Source: Burkholderiales bacterium (GTDB taxonomy: Bacteria; Pseudomonadota; Gammaproteobacteria; Burkholderiales; Nitrosomonadaceae). From it: a DNA stretch of 64,000 bases. Each line of letters starts with the position of its first letter. Positions within the stretch are counted from its first letter, which is position 1. The notes beneath the pieces were generated by a model. It did not search any database and was not told where the DNA came from. It saw only the letters and a list, made by a program, of their open reading frames with translations. The position numbers and the translations under genes are program-made. Shown here piece by piece: positions 1 through 9,286 of the stretch. Location of the stretch: NCBI GenBank assembly GCA_024235755.1, contig JACKLV010000003.1:62001-126000 (forward strand). The letters run 5' to 3'.

Positions 1-361
1 CGGCAGGCCATCCGGCATCGACGAATTCCGTATCCGCGAACTGTTTCGGCTGTGCGTAGCGCGGCACAACATGAAAATGCACATCGGGGTCGACCATCAT
101 CAGCATCAGATAATTAATCTTGTCATACCGGAATGCTTTAGTCAGGGTATGTTCGATTTGATTGACCGCTTCGTGCAACTCGGCAAAGCTGGCTGCACTG
201 AGTTCCGAGAACGCCCTGGCCGGTTCATGCGCAGCCAGCACCAGCGCGCCCAGCGTGACCTGTGCAGGACGCAACATGACACTCCAGTGCCGGAACGAAT
301 GAATAATCGTCTGCGGCGCGCCGAATTTGCGCATGGTGTCATTTAAAACAGGTGCATTCAT
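1..361 (-). CDS. HIT (histidine triad) family protein, 3' end outside window
   Basis: The frame from ATG at 361 is open to the window edge, giving about 120 residues. It carries the core of a histidine-triad hydrolase: an N-terminal segment ending in ALVLAAHEPAR and a motif region VDPDVHFHVVPRY, where the clustered histidines bind the nucleotide alpha-phosphate in this family. The family hydrolyses or transfers nucleotide monophosphates (Ap4A hydrolase, galactose-1-P uridylyltransferase relatives); the exact substrate cannot be told. An AAGGAGCG ribosome site lies just upstream. The start is 15 bp after the stop of the nucleotidyltransferase gene, so the two are probably co-transcribed. The remaining C-terminus lies beyond position 1. 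Confidence 0.75.
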   Translation of the reverse strand, partial: MNAPVLNDTMRKFGAPQTIIHSFRHWSVMLRPAQVTLGALVLAAHEPARAFSELSAASFAELHEAVNQIEHTLTKAFRYDKINYLMLMMVDPDVHFHVVPRYAQPKQFADTEFVDAGWPA

Positions 362-376
362 TCTCGCTCCTTGCAA

Positions 377-1111
377 TTATTCCGTAAACAGCATCCCCGC
401 TTTGGACAAGTCTTCAATAAAATCGATTTCACACCAGCGAAACCCTTTTACAGAACATGAATTGACCAGGTGCGCACGGGCAAGTTGGTCAATGATGGTC
501 AGATACCAGGATTTCAATTCGGCAGGATGGCGCAACGCTTCTTCTACCGCCCTGCTGAAAAGGACCGGACCCTGTTCGCGAAAATAGACCAGACCGATCG
601 ATTCGGCGTCGATTTCATGAGGCGGCACGATCTTGCTGACCTGTTTGACCCAGCCATCCGCGCCGAGTTGCACTTTCATGTCGTCGGCATCATAGCTTTC
701 CTTGAAATCCACGCTCAGTGTAATCGGGGCGGATGGCGATTTCAATACTTGCAGCAACAGTGCCGGTTCAATCACCGTATCGCCGTTCAACAGCAAAAAA
801 TCGCTTTCCATGGCGCTGCGCGCCAGCCAGCAACTGGCGAGATTATCCGCCACTTCATAAAATGGATTGAACACAACTTTGATATTGCCGGAGCCGGCAT
901 AGCGTGCCTGCAGCAGTGCTTCTATCTGTCCCACCTGAAAACCGGCTACGATGGCTATGTCATCGATGCCAGCGGCAAGCAGCGCATCGATTTGCCACGC
1001 CAGCACAGGCTTATCGGCGACGGACAACAGGCATTTCGGGGAATTTTCGGTCAGCGGCAACAAACGCCGGCCCTGGCCGGCGCTCAGAATAATCGCTTTG
1101 ACAGCGTTCAC
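377..1111 (-). CDS. NTP-transferase family sugar/choline-phosphate nucleotidyltransferase
   Basis: This 244-residue cytosolic protein begins with the signature of nucleotidyltransferases, LSAGQGRRLLPLTENSPKCL (about residues 9-28), which binds the NTP triphosphate. An LLLNGDTVIE segment near residue 105 supplies the metal-binding Asp. Length and motifs fit the LicC/MobA-like branch that activates phosphocholine or a sugar-1-phosphate with CTP or another NTP, for envelope glycoconjugates. The substrate is not determined by sequence reading alone. GTG start. It sits directly upstream of the HIT gene, about 95 bp downstream of the cysteine desulfurase on the same strand. Confidence 0.8.
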   Translation of the reverse strand: MNAVKAIILSAGQGRRLLPLTENSPKCLLSVADKPVLAWQIDALLAAGIDDIAIVAGFQVGQIEALLQARYAGSGNIKVVFNPFYEVADNLASCWLARSAMESDFLLLNGDTVIEPALLLQVLKSPSAPITLSVDFKESYDADDMKVQLGADGWVKQVSKIVPPHEIDAESIGLVYFREQGPVLFSRAVEEALRHPAELKSWYLTIIDQLARAHLVNSCSVKGFRWCEIDFIEDLSKAGMLFTE

Positions 1112-1206
1112 GTAATTGATTTCGGATCGTTAATCATAAAGCACGTGATTTTAACCCGAATAGCGCACGGGTTGCTGAAAAATGAAGTAGCGGATACAGC
1201 AAGGGA

Positions 1207-2364
1207 CTAAAAATTCAAGCTGCTCATACTTCTGAGCGCCTCGACAATTTCTCTTACCGCCTTCAGGAACGCCTTGACCTGCGCCAGCGTGTTATCGCGC
1301 CCGAGGCTGACACGCACCGCGCAGCGCGCAAGCAGCGGATCGACCTGCATCGCTTCCAGCACATGGCTTTGCCCCGGATTTACGCTGGAGCAGGCCGCGC
1401 CGCTGGCAACGGCAAAGCCTTCCTTATCCAGTTTCACTACCAGCGTGTCGCCTTCCACATCCGGCAGCGCAAAATAAGTCGTGTTCGGGATGCGCTCAGC
1501 GCCTGCGCCAAAAATCACCGCGCCCATTTCAACCAGACCCTGTTCCAGGGTTTCACGCAGTTGCGCGACATGTTGCGCCGTTTCAGCCATGCGCGCCTGG
1601 GCCAGTTCACAGGAGACGCCAAATCCGACAATGGCGGGAACATTTTCCGTACCGGAGCGCAGCCCGTTCTCATGCCCGCCGCCGTAAATCAACGGTTTCA
1701 ACAACAAGCGCTTGTCGACAATCAAGGCGGCCGCGCCCTTCGGTCCGTATATTTTGTGCGACGACAGCGTCATCGCATGCACATTGAGCGCAGCAAAATC
1801 GACAGGTATCTTGCCAAGCCCCTGCACTGCATCGGTATGCACATACGCATTCTGCGAACGCGCAATCTCTGCAATCGCGGCCACATCCTGAATCACGCCG
1901 GTTTCATTGTTCGCCAGCATCACCGAAACCAGCGCAGGTTTTTGCTGCGCCATCGCATCCCGGGCCGTTGCCGGTTCCACTTGTCCATGTTGATTGACCG
2001 CCAGCCGCCGCAAAGTCCAGCGCCCAGCAGACCGCTGCGTCAACGCCTGCGCCGGTTTCAAAACGCAGGGATGCTCGATGGCGCTAATCGCGATATGACC
2101 CGGCGGCAGACTGTCCGCCGCGCCGCGGATAAACAGATTGTTGGCTTCGGAACCGCCGCTGGTAAAAATCACCTGCACCGGCTGCACCCCAACAACCGCC
2201 GCCACTTGTTCGCGCGCCTTGTCGATGGCGCGCCGCGCGGCCGTTCCCAGCGCATGGCGGCTGGACGCATTGCCGTATTCCTGTTGGAAATAAGGCAGCA
2301 TCGCCGCCATCACTGCATCATCCACCCGCGTGGTGGCATTGTGGTCAAAATAGTTGAGTGTCAT
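1207..2364 (-). CDS. Cysteine desulfurase, NifS/IscS-like
   Basis: A 385-residue PLP-dependent fold-type I enzyme that would remove sulfur from L-cysteine to form an enzyme persulfide for Fe-S cluster or thio-cofactor synthesis. Visible elements are YFDHNATT at the N-terminus, GGSEANN, the pyridoxal-binding lysine in SSHKIYGPKG (K204), GLRSGTENVP, and the sulfur-carrying cysteine in ASGAACSSVNPG (C324). Length is normal for group I desulfurases. There is no iscU, iscA or iscR next to it, so this is a stand-alone NifS-like copy rather than the isc operon gene. ATG start, no strong ribosome site. Confidence 0.88.
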   Translation of the reverse strand: MTLNYFDHNATTRVDDAVMAAMLPYFQQEYGNASSRHALGTAARRAIDKAREQVAAVVGVQPVQVIFTSGGSEANNLFIRGAADSLPPGHIAISAIEHPCVLKPAQALTQRSAGRWTLRRLAVNQHGQVEPATARDAMAQQKPALVSVMLANNETGVIQDVAAIAEIARSQNAYVHTDAVQGLGKIPVDFAALNVHAMTLSSHKIYGPKGAAALIVDKRLLLKPLIYGGGHENGLRSGTENVPAIVGFGVSCELAQARMAETAQHVAQLRETLEQGLVEMGAVIFGAGAERIPNTTYFALPDVEGDTLVVKLDKEGFAVASGAACSSVNPGQSHVLEAMQVDPLLARCAVRVSLGRDNTLAQVKAFLKAVREIVEALRSMSSLNF

Positions 2365-2901
2365 TGTTTAAAATAAATTACGATTTTTCTATTTCTTATC
2401 ATAAGTTTGCGCATACTCATGCTGAATAAATTGCTTATGCATCTAGAAAACTTTGTTCCAGACAAGCGGATTCAGCCGAGACGATAGCTTACTGTCATCT
2501 AGCGTATCTTTCAAATCGAAAAAAAGCACCAGGTCAGCAAACCATGAACTGGAACAGGTAAGAATGTATTTAAAGGCTAGGACAAAAGGTCTGAGGCAAA
2601 ACTTAGAAACGGATACAAAACTCTAGGCACCCCGATTCCGAATACACTGTTTTTCATTTTTCAGTGTAAGCGCCAGCACTTTTCATAAAATTAGCCACCT
2701 TTCAGCAACTAAAAATCTTTATTCAGTTCAATACATTAGAGATTTATGGTTCATAACCGATAACGGCAACGTATCGGCACCCAAATTTCCAATACGTTGC
2801 CGTTTGAAGTGGCCAGTGTGCATAGGATAAGAATAAACTGGTTAAGCTGACACTGAATTCCCGGCACGTTTATTGATAACAATCCAACACGATAACGCAG
2901 G
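2365..2901. other. Gene-free stretch between nifS-like and M23 genes
   Basis: No convincing coding frame was found in this 537-bp stretch. An antisense-type ORF at 2751-2951 overlaps the M23 gene end and lacks protein-like composition. The stretch holds a perfect 13-bp inverted repeat (2762-2804, listed separately) and an imperfect second copy of part of its loop near 2617-2636. Confidence 0.6.
2762..2804. repeat. Perfect 13-bp inverted repeat, 17-nt loop
   Basis: AACGGCAACGTAT (2762-2774) is the exact reverse complement of ATACGTTGCCGTT (2792-2804). It lies about 100 bp after the stop of the M23 peptidase gene. A hairpin could end that transcript, but no T-run follows on the minus strand, so a binding-site or dispersed-repeat role is equally possible. 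Confidence 0.6.
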
Positions 2902-4482
2902 TTATTTACGCCACAATCCCGCGTATCTGTGTTCTGAAGCAGCGCCGTCAAATGCGGTCAGAATCATGGTGTTAAAACCGTTATCCACGGCATTTTTCCA
3001 CTCTTTCTGCAAAACGGATGCACTCATACTATGCCTGGCTTTTAAACTGCCGCCGCCATTTTTTGCAAAAATTGCAGAAAAATAGGTCGTGCCATTGTGT
3101 TTATAGGCGTTCAGATACACAGGCGTTTTGCCTTGCTTCTTGAAATCATCGAAGACTTTTTGGTAATCGCTTTCTTTGATCTGGGATTTTATGTTCCAGC
3201 CGCCGTAATTCCGGTTCCTGTAAAGTACTGTGTAACTCAGGTTATTTCCAACGGAAACAACGGAAACGTTAACCGGCTCCAGGTTGCTTTTTTTAGCATC
3301 GTCCATAACCTTCATATGCTGATCATAGGTCAATCCATGGCGAGCCAAAAAATTGCCCGGAATTGCTTTCAGGATCAGGTTATAACGAATCTGCCCCCCT
3401 AATGTATAACTATCAACGAAAATGGGAGCTAAATCCTTATTTGTGTCATACCGCTTTTGATACTGTGCGCCGGTTTGTCCGAAATAGGCTTTCCATTTCT
3501 TTCCTGAAGCCGGCTTCCAGCTGAAATTGAGGTATCCCTGATTATTCACACTGTATCCATCGATCCATTCCAGTTCATAACCTGAATCAACCAGATGATC
3601 AAACAGCCGCTGGAAATCGTCATCTTTATAGCCAAATCGCGTATATTCATTGAACACTGTCCGCGGTGGCCAGATTAAAATTTTTCCATCCGGTATTTCT
3701 TTTTTAGCAAAACTTTTCCATCCGTTCAGATCAGCATTGACACTGCTTTTATATAAGCCGCGCTCGAAAAATATTTTTGCGGCTTTTCCAGCTTTTTGCA
3801 TATGAAGATGAAAATGCGGACCGGAAGAACTGCCTGAATTACCCGCTTTTCCCAAAAACTGTCCTTTTTTAATCTTTACCGTTTTACCGGCGGGCAACAT
3901 CACATAATTACCCTCTGGATTGGCGTCGGATTTTGGCTTGGGAAACAATTGGGCGTTATTGGCACATAATTTCTCAGAAATTGAGCCGGGAATCATATGC
4001 GCATAGAGTGCTCTGGTTCCATCGGCGTGATCCACCCAAAGCATGTTACCGCCACCCGGAATTTTATCCTTTTGCGCATGCCGTTCTCCAGGGTGAGGAT
4101 TTTCGGGTGCATTCCGCCAGCAACCGACTATCGTACCGTCTCCAATTGCATAAATCGGTTTGCCATATATCAGATAGTCCGTATTTTTCTTACCATCGGT
4201 ACCGTTTTTAACATGACTCCACTTTTTATTTCCCAGATAACGTTTTATGCCAAAATCTTCTCCTTCGCCTTGTATACCGCCGGTGTGATCTCCCGTAGAG
4301 ACACGTTCTCCAGCTTTCAAATCTTCCGCTTTAAAAGGCAGGGCATAGTACGTAGCGCTATAGGCATTTTGCGCAAACCCGACCATCAGAAAAATCCCGG
4401 CGACCATTGGCCAGTAAAACTTGAATAATCGTTTCCAAATCGTATCGTGCATCCTGTTAGTGGTGATCTCATACTTGTTCAT
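2902..4482 (-). CDS. Secreted M23 family metallopeptidase with C-terminal tandem-repeat domains
   Basis: A 526-residue protein with an N-terminal hydrophobic export segment (about residues 22-42, ending NAYSA). The LytM/M23 zinc peptidase features follow: DHTGG and EDFG near residues 67-79, YAIGDGTIVG, YAHM, and the C-terminal zinc motif GPHFHLHM with its HxH ligands. Residues about 290-525 form three or more related segments with a recurring aromatic pattern (W..YF, YNLILKAI, YTVLYRN, TYFSAIFAKN) resembling the Bacterial Tandem Repeat Domain 1 family; that match is by eye. Probable role: peptidoglycan or peptide cleavage in the periplasm or outside the cell. GGAGGAAA ribosome site before ATG. 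Monocistronic. Confidence 0.78.
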   Translation of the reverse strand: MNKYEITTNRMHDTIWKRLFKFYWPMVAGIFLMVGFAQNAYSATYYALPFKAEDLKAGERVSTGDHTGGIQGEGEDFGIKRYLGNKKWSHVKNGTDGKKNTDYLIYGKPIYAIGDGTIVGCWRNAPENPHPGERHAQKDKIPGGGNMLWVDHADGTRALYAHMIPGSISEKLCANNAQLFPKPKSDANPEGNYVMLPAGKTVKIKKGQFLGKAGNSGSSSGPHFHLHMQKAGKAAKIFFERGLYKSSVNADLNGWKSFAKKEIPDGKILIWPPRTVFNEYTRFGYKDDDFQRLFDHLVDSGYELEWIDGYSVNNQGYLNFSWKPASGKKWKAYFGQTGAQYQKRYDTNKDLAPIFVDSYTLGGQIRYNLILKAIPGNFLARHGLTYDQHMKVMDDAKKSNLEPVNVSVVSVGNNLSYTVLYRNRNYGGWNIKSQIKESDYQKVFDDFKKQGKTPVYLNAYKHNGTTYFSAIFAKNGGGSLKARHSMSASVLQKEWKNAVDNGFNTMILTAFDGAASEHRYAGLWRK

Positions 4483-4903
4483 TTTTGTTTCCTCCAGTTC
4501 GAATATTTAATAAGTCACAGTTATCATCTAAAGAATTCTCCTCCCTCAATTCTTTTCATCATTTATTGATTTTATGAATCAACTGAATTTCCATTGAGTT
4601 AGAAGCGCTTCACGTAGCACTCATTAAATTTAGAGATAATGAAGAACAAAGAAAAACGAAAAATCGTTTCTTTCTAACTGGAATACACTTTAAAGGCGGC
4701 ACACAAAACGAGCAGTGCCAAATGTCACATTCGCGTCAAATAAGCGGCGTCCCGTTCATGCGCCTCACATTCAAGGCGCTCTGACACACTCACCGGGACA
4801 ATTTTGCATTTTGGCGGGCAGCAATAGATGGCGGCAGATGTGACGCTCAAGATAAGCAATGATAAGGATTCCCGGAATCCTCCCCGAATACGCCGAGGTC
4901 TAT
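4483..4903. other. Gene-free stretch upstream of M23 gene
   Basis: This 421-bp stretch lies between the M23 start and the RND pump stop. I see no plausible gene; the part next to 4483 must carry the M23 promoter. It is AT-rich at 4490-4680 and more GC-rich afterwards. Confidence 0.5.
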
Positions 4904-7900
4904 TTATTCCGTTTGTGATTCCAACTGCAGCGTTTCTTCATCATCTTTTTTGTGAATCAAAAAATACACCACCGGAATTACCAGCAGGGAAAACAGCGTT
5001 GAAGCAAAAATACCGAAGATGAAGCTCCAGGCCAGCCCGGAGAATATCGGATCGAGAATAATCACAAAAGCACCGAACATCGCGGCGGCGGCGGTCAGAA
5101 AGATGGGGCGCAAGCGGATTGCACCGGCTTCGATCAGGGCTTCCGCCAGCGTAACATCGCCGCGAGCGCGGATGCGCTCGATAAAATCGACCAGAATAAT
5201 TGAATTGCGCACCACGATACCGGCCAGCGCAATCATGCCGATCATGGCGGTGGCCGTGAAAAAGATCGGATTGGGATAGCCTTCAATAGGCGACGCTGCC
5301 AGCAAATTCAACAGCCAGAAGCCTGGCATGATACCGATGATTGTCAGCGGGATGGCAATCATCATGACCAGCGGCATGGTCAGCGAAGCGGTTTGCCCGA
5401 CCAGCAGAATATAGATCATTACCAGCGCGGCCGCAAAAGCCAGCCCCAGATCGCGGAATACATCAACCGTGATTTTCCACTCGCCTTCTCCGGCCAGTTC
5501 GACGGTAAATCCATCAGGCAACGGACGCTCGGCCAGGATATCTTGCAGATCAAAAACTGCTTCGACCGGACTGCGTCCCGCCATTTCAGCAACGACAAAA
5601 TGTACCCTGTGTAGGTTCTTGTGATAAATCGGCTGATCTGCGTTCAACATCGTAGCAGTCGCTATTTCGCCCAAAGGAATCAAATCGCCTTGCGCATTCT
5701 TCACCCGCAACGCCAGCAGATCGGCAGTCGAAGAACGCAACGCACGCGGCAATTGCAGCATAATTTCCAGCGGCTGGCGCTCGGTATCAACATGCACGAT
5801 ACCGACGGTATCGCCTGCGGCAGCTATACGCAACGTTCGCGCAACCTGGGCTGCGCTGACACCGGCCAGGGCGGCTTTTTCGCGATTCAACTGAAAATGA
5901 ATCTTGTCATGCAACGCTTCAGAAAAATCATCGACATCGACAACGCCGTCTATGGTTTCGAAATCGGTGCGCACGCGTTTGGTCACTTGCACCAGATCGT
6001 CGATACTGGCCTCAGGCGGGCCGTAAATTTCCGCAACCAGACTGGCAAGCACCGGCGGACCGGGCGGAATTTCCACAATTTTCAGATTCGCGCCGTACTG
6101 TTTTCCTATCCGTTCTATTTCAGGCCGGATACGCAACGCGATTTCATGCGACTGATGCCGACGCATGTCTTTTGGCAGCAGATTAATGCGGACATCGCCC
6201 ATATAACCGCCATTGCGTAAATAATACCGGCGTACCATGCCGTTGAAATCCATCGGCGAAGCCACACCGGTATATGTCTGGTAATCGGTGACTTCATTGA
6301 CGGTAGCCAAATATCTTCCCAGCGCGCGCGCGACTTCATCGGTCTGTTCCAGCGTTGAACCGCGCGGCATATCGATGACGATCTGCAGTTCGTTTTTATT
6401 GTCGAACGGCAATAGTTTCAGCGGAACCGCGCGGGTAACTGCCAGCATGACAGAAGCCAGAAACGCGACCAGAATAATCAGCAAAAAAACCCATGCCCGG
6501 CCGGGTGTTGCCAGCAGTGGCTGCAATGTGGCGCGATAAATCCGGTAAACCGGCGTTTGCTTAGGATCGTCCGACGCTTCATGCTTCGGCTTGTGATAGT
6601 CGCTTTGCAGCAGTTTATAACTAGCCCAGGGCGTGACGGTAAAAGCCACAATCAACGAGATAAGCATGGCTACGGGAACATTGAACGCCATCGGCGCCAT
6701 GTACGGCCCCATCATGCCGGTAATAAAAAACATCGGCAAAAACGAAACAATCACGGTAAATGTCGCCAATATTGTCGGCGGCCTGACTTCGTCAACGGCT
6801 GTCAGTAAAGCATCCAGCGGCGGTTCTTTACGCAGCTGATAATGCCGATGAATATTTTCGACATCGACGATCGGATCATCCACCAGCAAGCCCAGAGACA
6901 GAATCAGCGCAAACAGAGTAACCCGGTTGATGGTATAGCCGGTAAGGTAATCCAGCAGCAGCGTCAGCGCCAGCGTCATCGGCACCGCGATCGATACAAT
7001 AAACGCCTCTTTCGGCCCCAGCGAAAATGCCAGCAACACCATGATGATCACAATCGCAAAACACAGATGTTTAACCAGTTCGTTGACTTTATGATTGGCG
7101 GTTTCGCCATAATCCCGCGTCACGCTAAGCAAAACATCCTGTGGAATCAACGTACCATGCAATCCTTCGGCCATGGCGAGAATGTCTTCGGCTACGGTGA
7201 CCGCATTACTGCCTTTGCGTTTGGCTAGCGCAATCGTCACCATTTGGCGTTCCTGCCCAGGTTGCGCTTGCCCACCTATTGCCTGACCGACCGCGATCAT
7301 ATTATCAACCGCAGGGCCGAAACCGATGCGCGTATAATGACCGACATCGGCCGGGCCATCTACAATGCGCGCCACATCACGCAAATAGACCGGCCGGCTG
7401 TCGATGCTTTTGATTACGACAGCACCTACTTCCGCCGCAGAACTGAAATGCGGGCCGGCTTCGAGCAGCAATTCCCGGTTACTCCGTTCAAAACTCCCGG
7501 CCTGCAGATTGACGTTGGTTTCAGCCAGCGCCCGTCCAAGTTCAATTAAAGTAACACCATACGCAGCCAGCCGCGCAGGATCGGCGTAGATCGACACCCG
7601 CCGCTGCTCGCCGCCAACCACCCAGCTTTTGCCGATATCGTCGATGCTCCTGAATGCAACGATCAGTTCATCCGCAATACGACGCAGCGCCATGGAGTCA
7701 TAATGACTGTTTTGCGATGACAGCGTCAGCAAAACGATGGGCACATCGTCGATTTCGACCGGATTCACTCTCCAGCCGGTAACGCCGGGCGGAATCAAAT
7801 GCTGATTGGACAGCAGCTTGTTCCAGGTTTTAATCAGACTGTTCTCGTAACTCTGGCCGACATAGTAGCGGACGGTGATCACTGCAGCGCCGGGCCTGGA

Positions 7901-8188
7901 AACGGAATAAACATATTCCACGCCTTCAATCTGTTTCAGCAAAACCTCCAGCGGCGTTGCAGCCAGTTTTTCCACTTCCTCGCTCGAAGCGCCAGGATAC
8001 TCAAGCAGCACGTCCATAACCGGCACAACAATCTGCGGATCTTCTTCACGAGGCGTCAGTATGAGCGCGACGGCGCCCGCCAGCATCGATATAATCAGAA
8101 ACAGTATGGAAAGCTGTGAAGTAGTAAAGACTTTGACGATTTTAGTCGTCAAACCACGCTTGATTCCCTGCTTATTGGCGTTATCCAT
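4904..8188 (-). CDS. RND family efflux pump, inner-membrane permease subunit
   Basis: About 1,094 residues, the usual size of AcrB/MexB-type proton-driven pumps. The N-terminus has one transmembrane helix followed by REEDPQIVVP and the porter motif YPGASSEEVEKLAATPLE. A membrane cluster with LGLLVDDPIVDVENIHR contains the aspartates of the proton relay region. The second half repeats the layout, ending in a C-terminal helix cluster. The ATG at 8188 overlaps the TGA of the adaptor gene; an in-frame GTG at 8191 is an alternative start. It is the last gene of an outer-membrane factor / adaptor / pump operon. Substrate unknown; the lack of typical CusA metal motifs favours drugs or organic solutes. 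Confidence 0.88.
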   Translation of the reverse strand: MDNANKQGIKRGLTTKIVKVFTTSQLSILFLIISMLAGAVALILTPREEDPQIVVPVMDVLLEYPGASSEEVEKLAATPLEVLLKQIEGVEYVYSVSRPGAAVITVRYYVGQSYENSLIKTWNKLLSNQHLIPPGVTGWRVNPVEIDDVPIVLLTLSSQNSHYDSMALRRIADELIVAFRSIDDIGKSWVVGGEQRRVSIYADPARLAAYGVTLIELGRALAETNVNLQAGSFERSNRELLLEAGPHFSSAAEVGAVVIKSIDSRPVYLRDVARIVDGPADVGHYTRIGFGPAVDNMIAVGQAIGGQAQPGQERQMVTIALAKRKGSNAVTVAEDILAMAEGLHGTLIPQDVLLSVTRDYGETANHKVNELVKHLCFAIVIIMVLLAFSLGPKEAFIVSIAVPMTLALTLLLDYLTGYTINRVTLFALILSLGLLVDDPIVDVENIHRHYQLRKEPPLDALLTAVDEVRPPTILATFTVIVSFLPMFFITGMMGPYMAPMAFNVPVAMLISLIVAFTVTPWASYKLLQSDYHKPKHEASDDPKQTPVYRIYRATLQPLLATPGRAWVFLLIILVAFLASVMLAVTRAVPLKLLPFDNKNELQIVIDMPRGSTLEQTDEVARALGRYLATVNEVTDYQTYTGVASPMDFNGMVRRYYLRNGGYMGDVRINLLPKDMRRHQSHEIALRIRPEIERIGKQYGANLKIVEIPPGPPVLASLVAEIYGPPEASIDDLVQVTKRVRTDFETIDGVVDVDDFSEALHDKIHFQLNREKAALAGVSAAQVARTLRIAAAGDTVGIVHVDTERQPLEIMLQLPRALRSSTADLLALRVKNAQGDLIPLGEIATATMLNADQPIYHKNLHRVHFVVAEMAGRSPVEAVFDLQDILAERPLPDGFTVELAGEGEWKITVDVFRDLGLAFAAALVMIYILLVGQTASLTMPLVMMIAIPLTIIGIMPGFWLLNLLAASPIEGYPNPIFFTATAMIGMIALAGIVVRNSIILVDFIERIRARGDVTLAEALIEAGAIRLRPIFLTAAAAMFGAFVIILDPIFSGLAWSFIFGIFASTLFSLLVIPVVYFLIHKKDDEETLQLESQTE

Positions 8189-9276
8189 CACTGCGTCCGC
8201 CGGAAACCGGTCATGACGATTTCACCTGCACGCAAACCGGAAATCACTTCAATCTGGTCGCCAAAGGTTTTGCCTGTTCTGATATGCCGCATCGACCGCC
8301 GTCCGTCAGACCACACCTTGACGACTTCCAGTTGACCCAGATACTGCACGGCGCTGACCGGTATCAGCAATGCTATATGCTGACCACAGGCCTGTTCCAG
8401 CCAGCCGAAATGGCCCGGCTTCAGGCCTTCAATCGCCGGCAATCCAATTTTGATCAGCTGCGAATGCGTCTGCGCGTCCATTTGGGGAATGATTTCATCG
8501 ATTGGCGCATTGAACGTTTGATTCAGCGTGTCAATCCGCACCGTGACCGCTTCATTAATACTGAATTCGCCGGCACAGGCGGCAGGTACTTCGACTTCAA
8601 GCCTAAGTCCGTGCGGTATCTGCATCGTCACCACAGGAACGCCCGGCAAACCCATGTCCCCAGGTTGTTTAAGCCGTTTGACGACAGTACCGTCAAACGG
8701 CGCCAACAGAAGCGTATCGGCCAGTCGCGTCCTGATTTCATTGAGCGTACCGGCTGCCTGATCGACGCGCGCCCGCGCCTCTTTTGCCAGGGCAACAGCG
8801 GCATCATAACTTTCACGTGTCGCCGCTTCTTTATCGTATAAACCACTGATACGCTGTTTATCAGCACTGGCCCGAATGGCATGCGCATTCGCACCTGCCA
8901 GAGCAGCAAGCGCCGCCTTCTCGCGCGCTCTAAGGTCACGCTCGTCCAGGCGCGCAATCACATCGCCTTTTTTAACAGCATCTCCCGCGTTGACGTTGAT
9001 TTCAAGAATCCGGGCTGTCAATCTGGGCGCTATATCAGCGATGGTTCTCGACTTCACGGTGCCGGGCCAGGCAAGCATATTGCCCACCGGTTTTTCTGTC
9101 ACCACTGCCGTATGACTGACCGGCGGATTTGTTTCATCCGCCAGCGGACTTGTTCCCGGATGCACTTTACTGACAAAACCACCCTGCATATAAATCAACA
9201 GCAGGATCAGAACCAGCGTCACGGCAACAGCCGTAACGATTTTTTTGCTATCTTTTTGCCCACTTGTCAAAGACAT
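8188..9276 (-). CDS. RND efflux periplasmic adaptor (membrane fusion protein)
   Basis: A 362-residue periplasmic adaptor anchored by an N-terminal helix (about residues 15-32). The lipoyl-like domain (VNAGDAVKKGDVIARLDERDLRA), an alpha-hairpin coiled coil (AALAALAGANAHAI to QAAGTLNEIRTRL) and the second lipoyl half (LLAPFDGTVVKRLKQPGDMG) appear in that order. It links the RND pump to the TolC-like channel. The ATG at 9276 is preferred because AAAGGA sits 6 nt upstream; an ATG at 9282 is too close to that site. Its stop overlaps the pump start, indicating translational coupling. Confidence 0.87.
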   Translation of the reverse strand: MSLTSGQKDSKKIVTAVAVTLVLILLLIYMQGGFVSKVHPGTSPLADETNPPVSHTAVVTEKPVGNMLAWPGTVKSRTIADIAPRLTARILEINVNAGDAVKKGDVIARLDERDLRAREKAALAALAGANAHAIRASADKQRISGLYDKEAATRESYDAAVALAKEARARVDQAAGTLNEIRTRLADTLLLAPFDGTVVKRLKQPGDMGLPGVPVVTMQIPHGLRLEVEVPAACAGEFSINEAVTVRIDTLNQTFNAPIDEIIPQMDAQTHSQLIKIGLPAIEGLKPGHFGWLEQACGQHIALLIPVSAVQYLGQLEVVKVWSDGRRSMRHIRTGKTFGDQIEVISGLRAGEIVMTGFRRTQ

Positions 9277-9286
9277 GCGCATTCCT

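Noticed and set aside
470..1210. Long plus-strand ORF opposite the nucleotidyltransferase gene
   Set aside because: It is antisense to a clear enzyme gene and has no recognisable protein features.
2751..2951. 66-codon minus-strand ORF
   Set aside because: Overlaps the M23 gene end in another frame, lacks a ribosome site and has non-protein-like composition.
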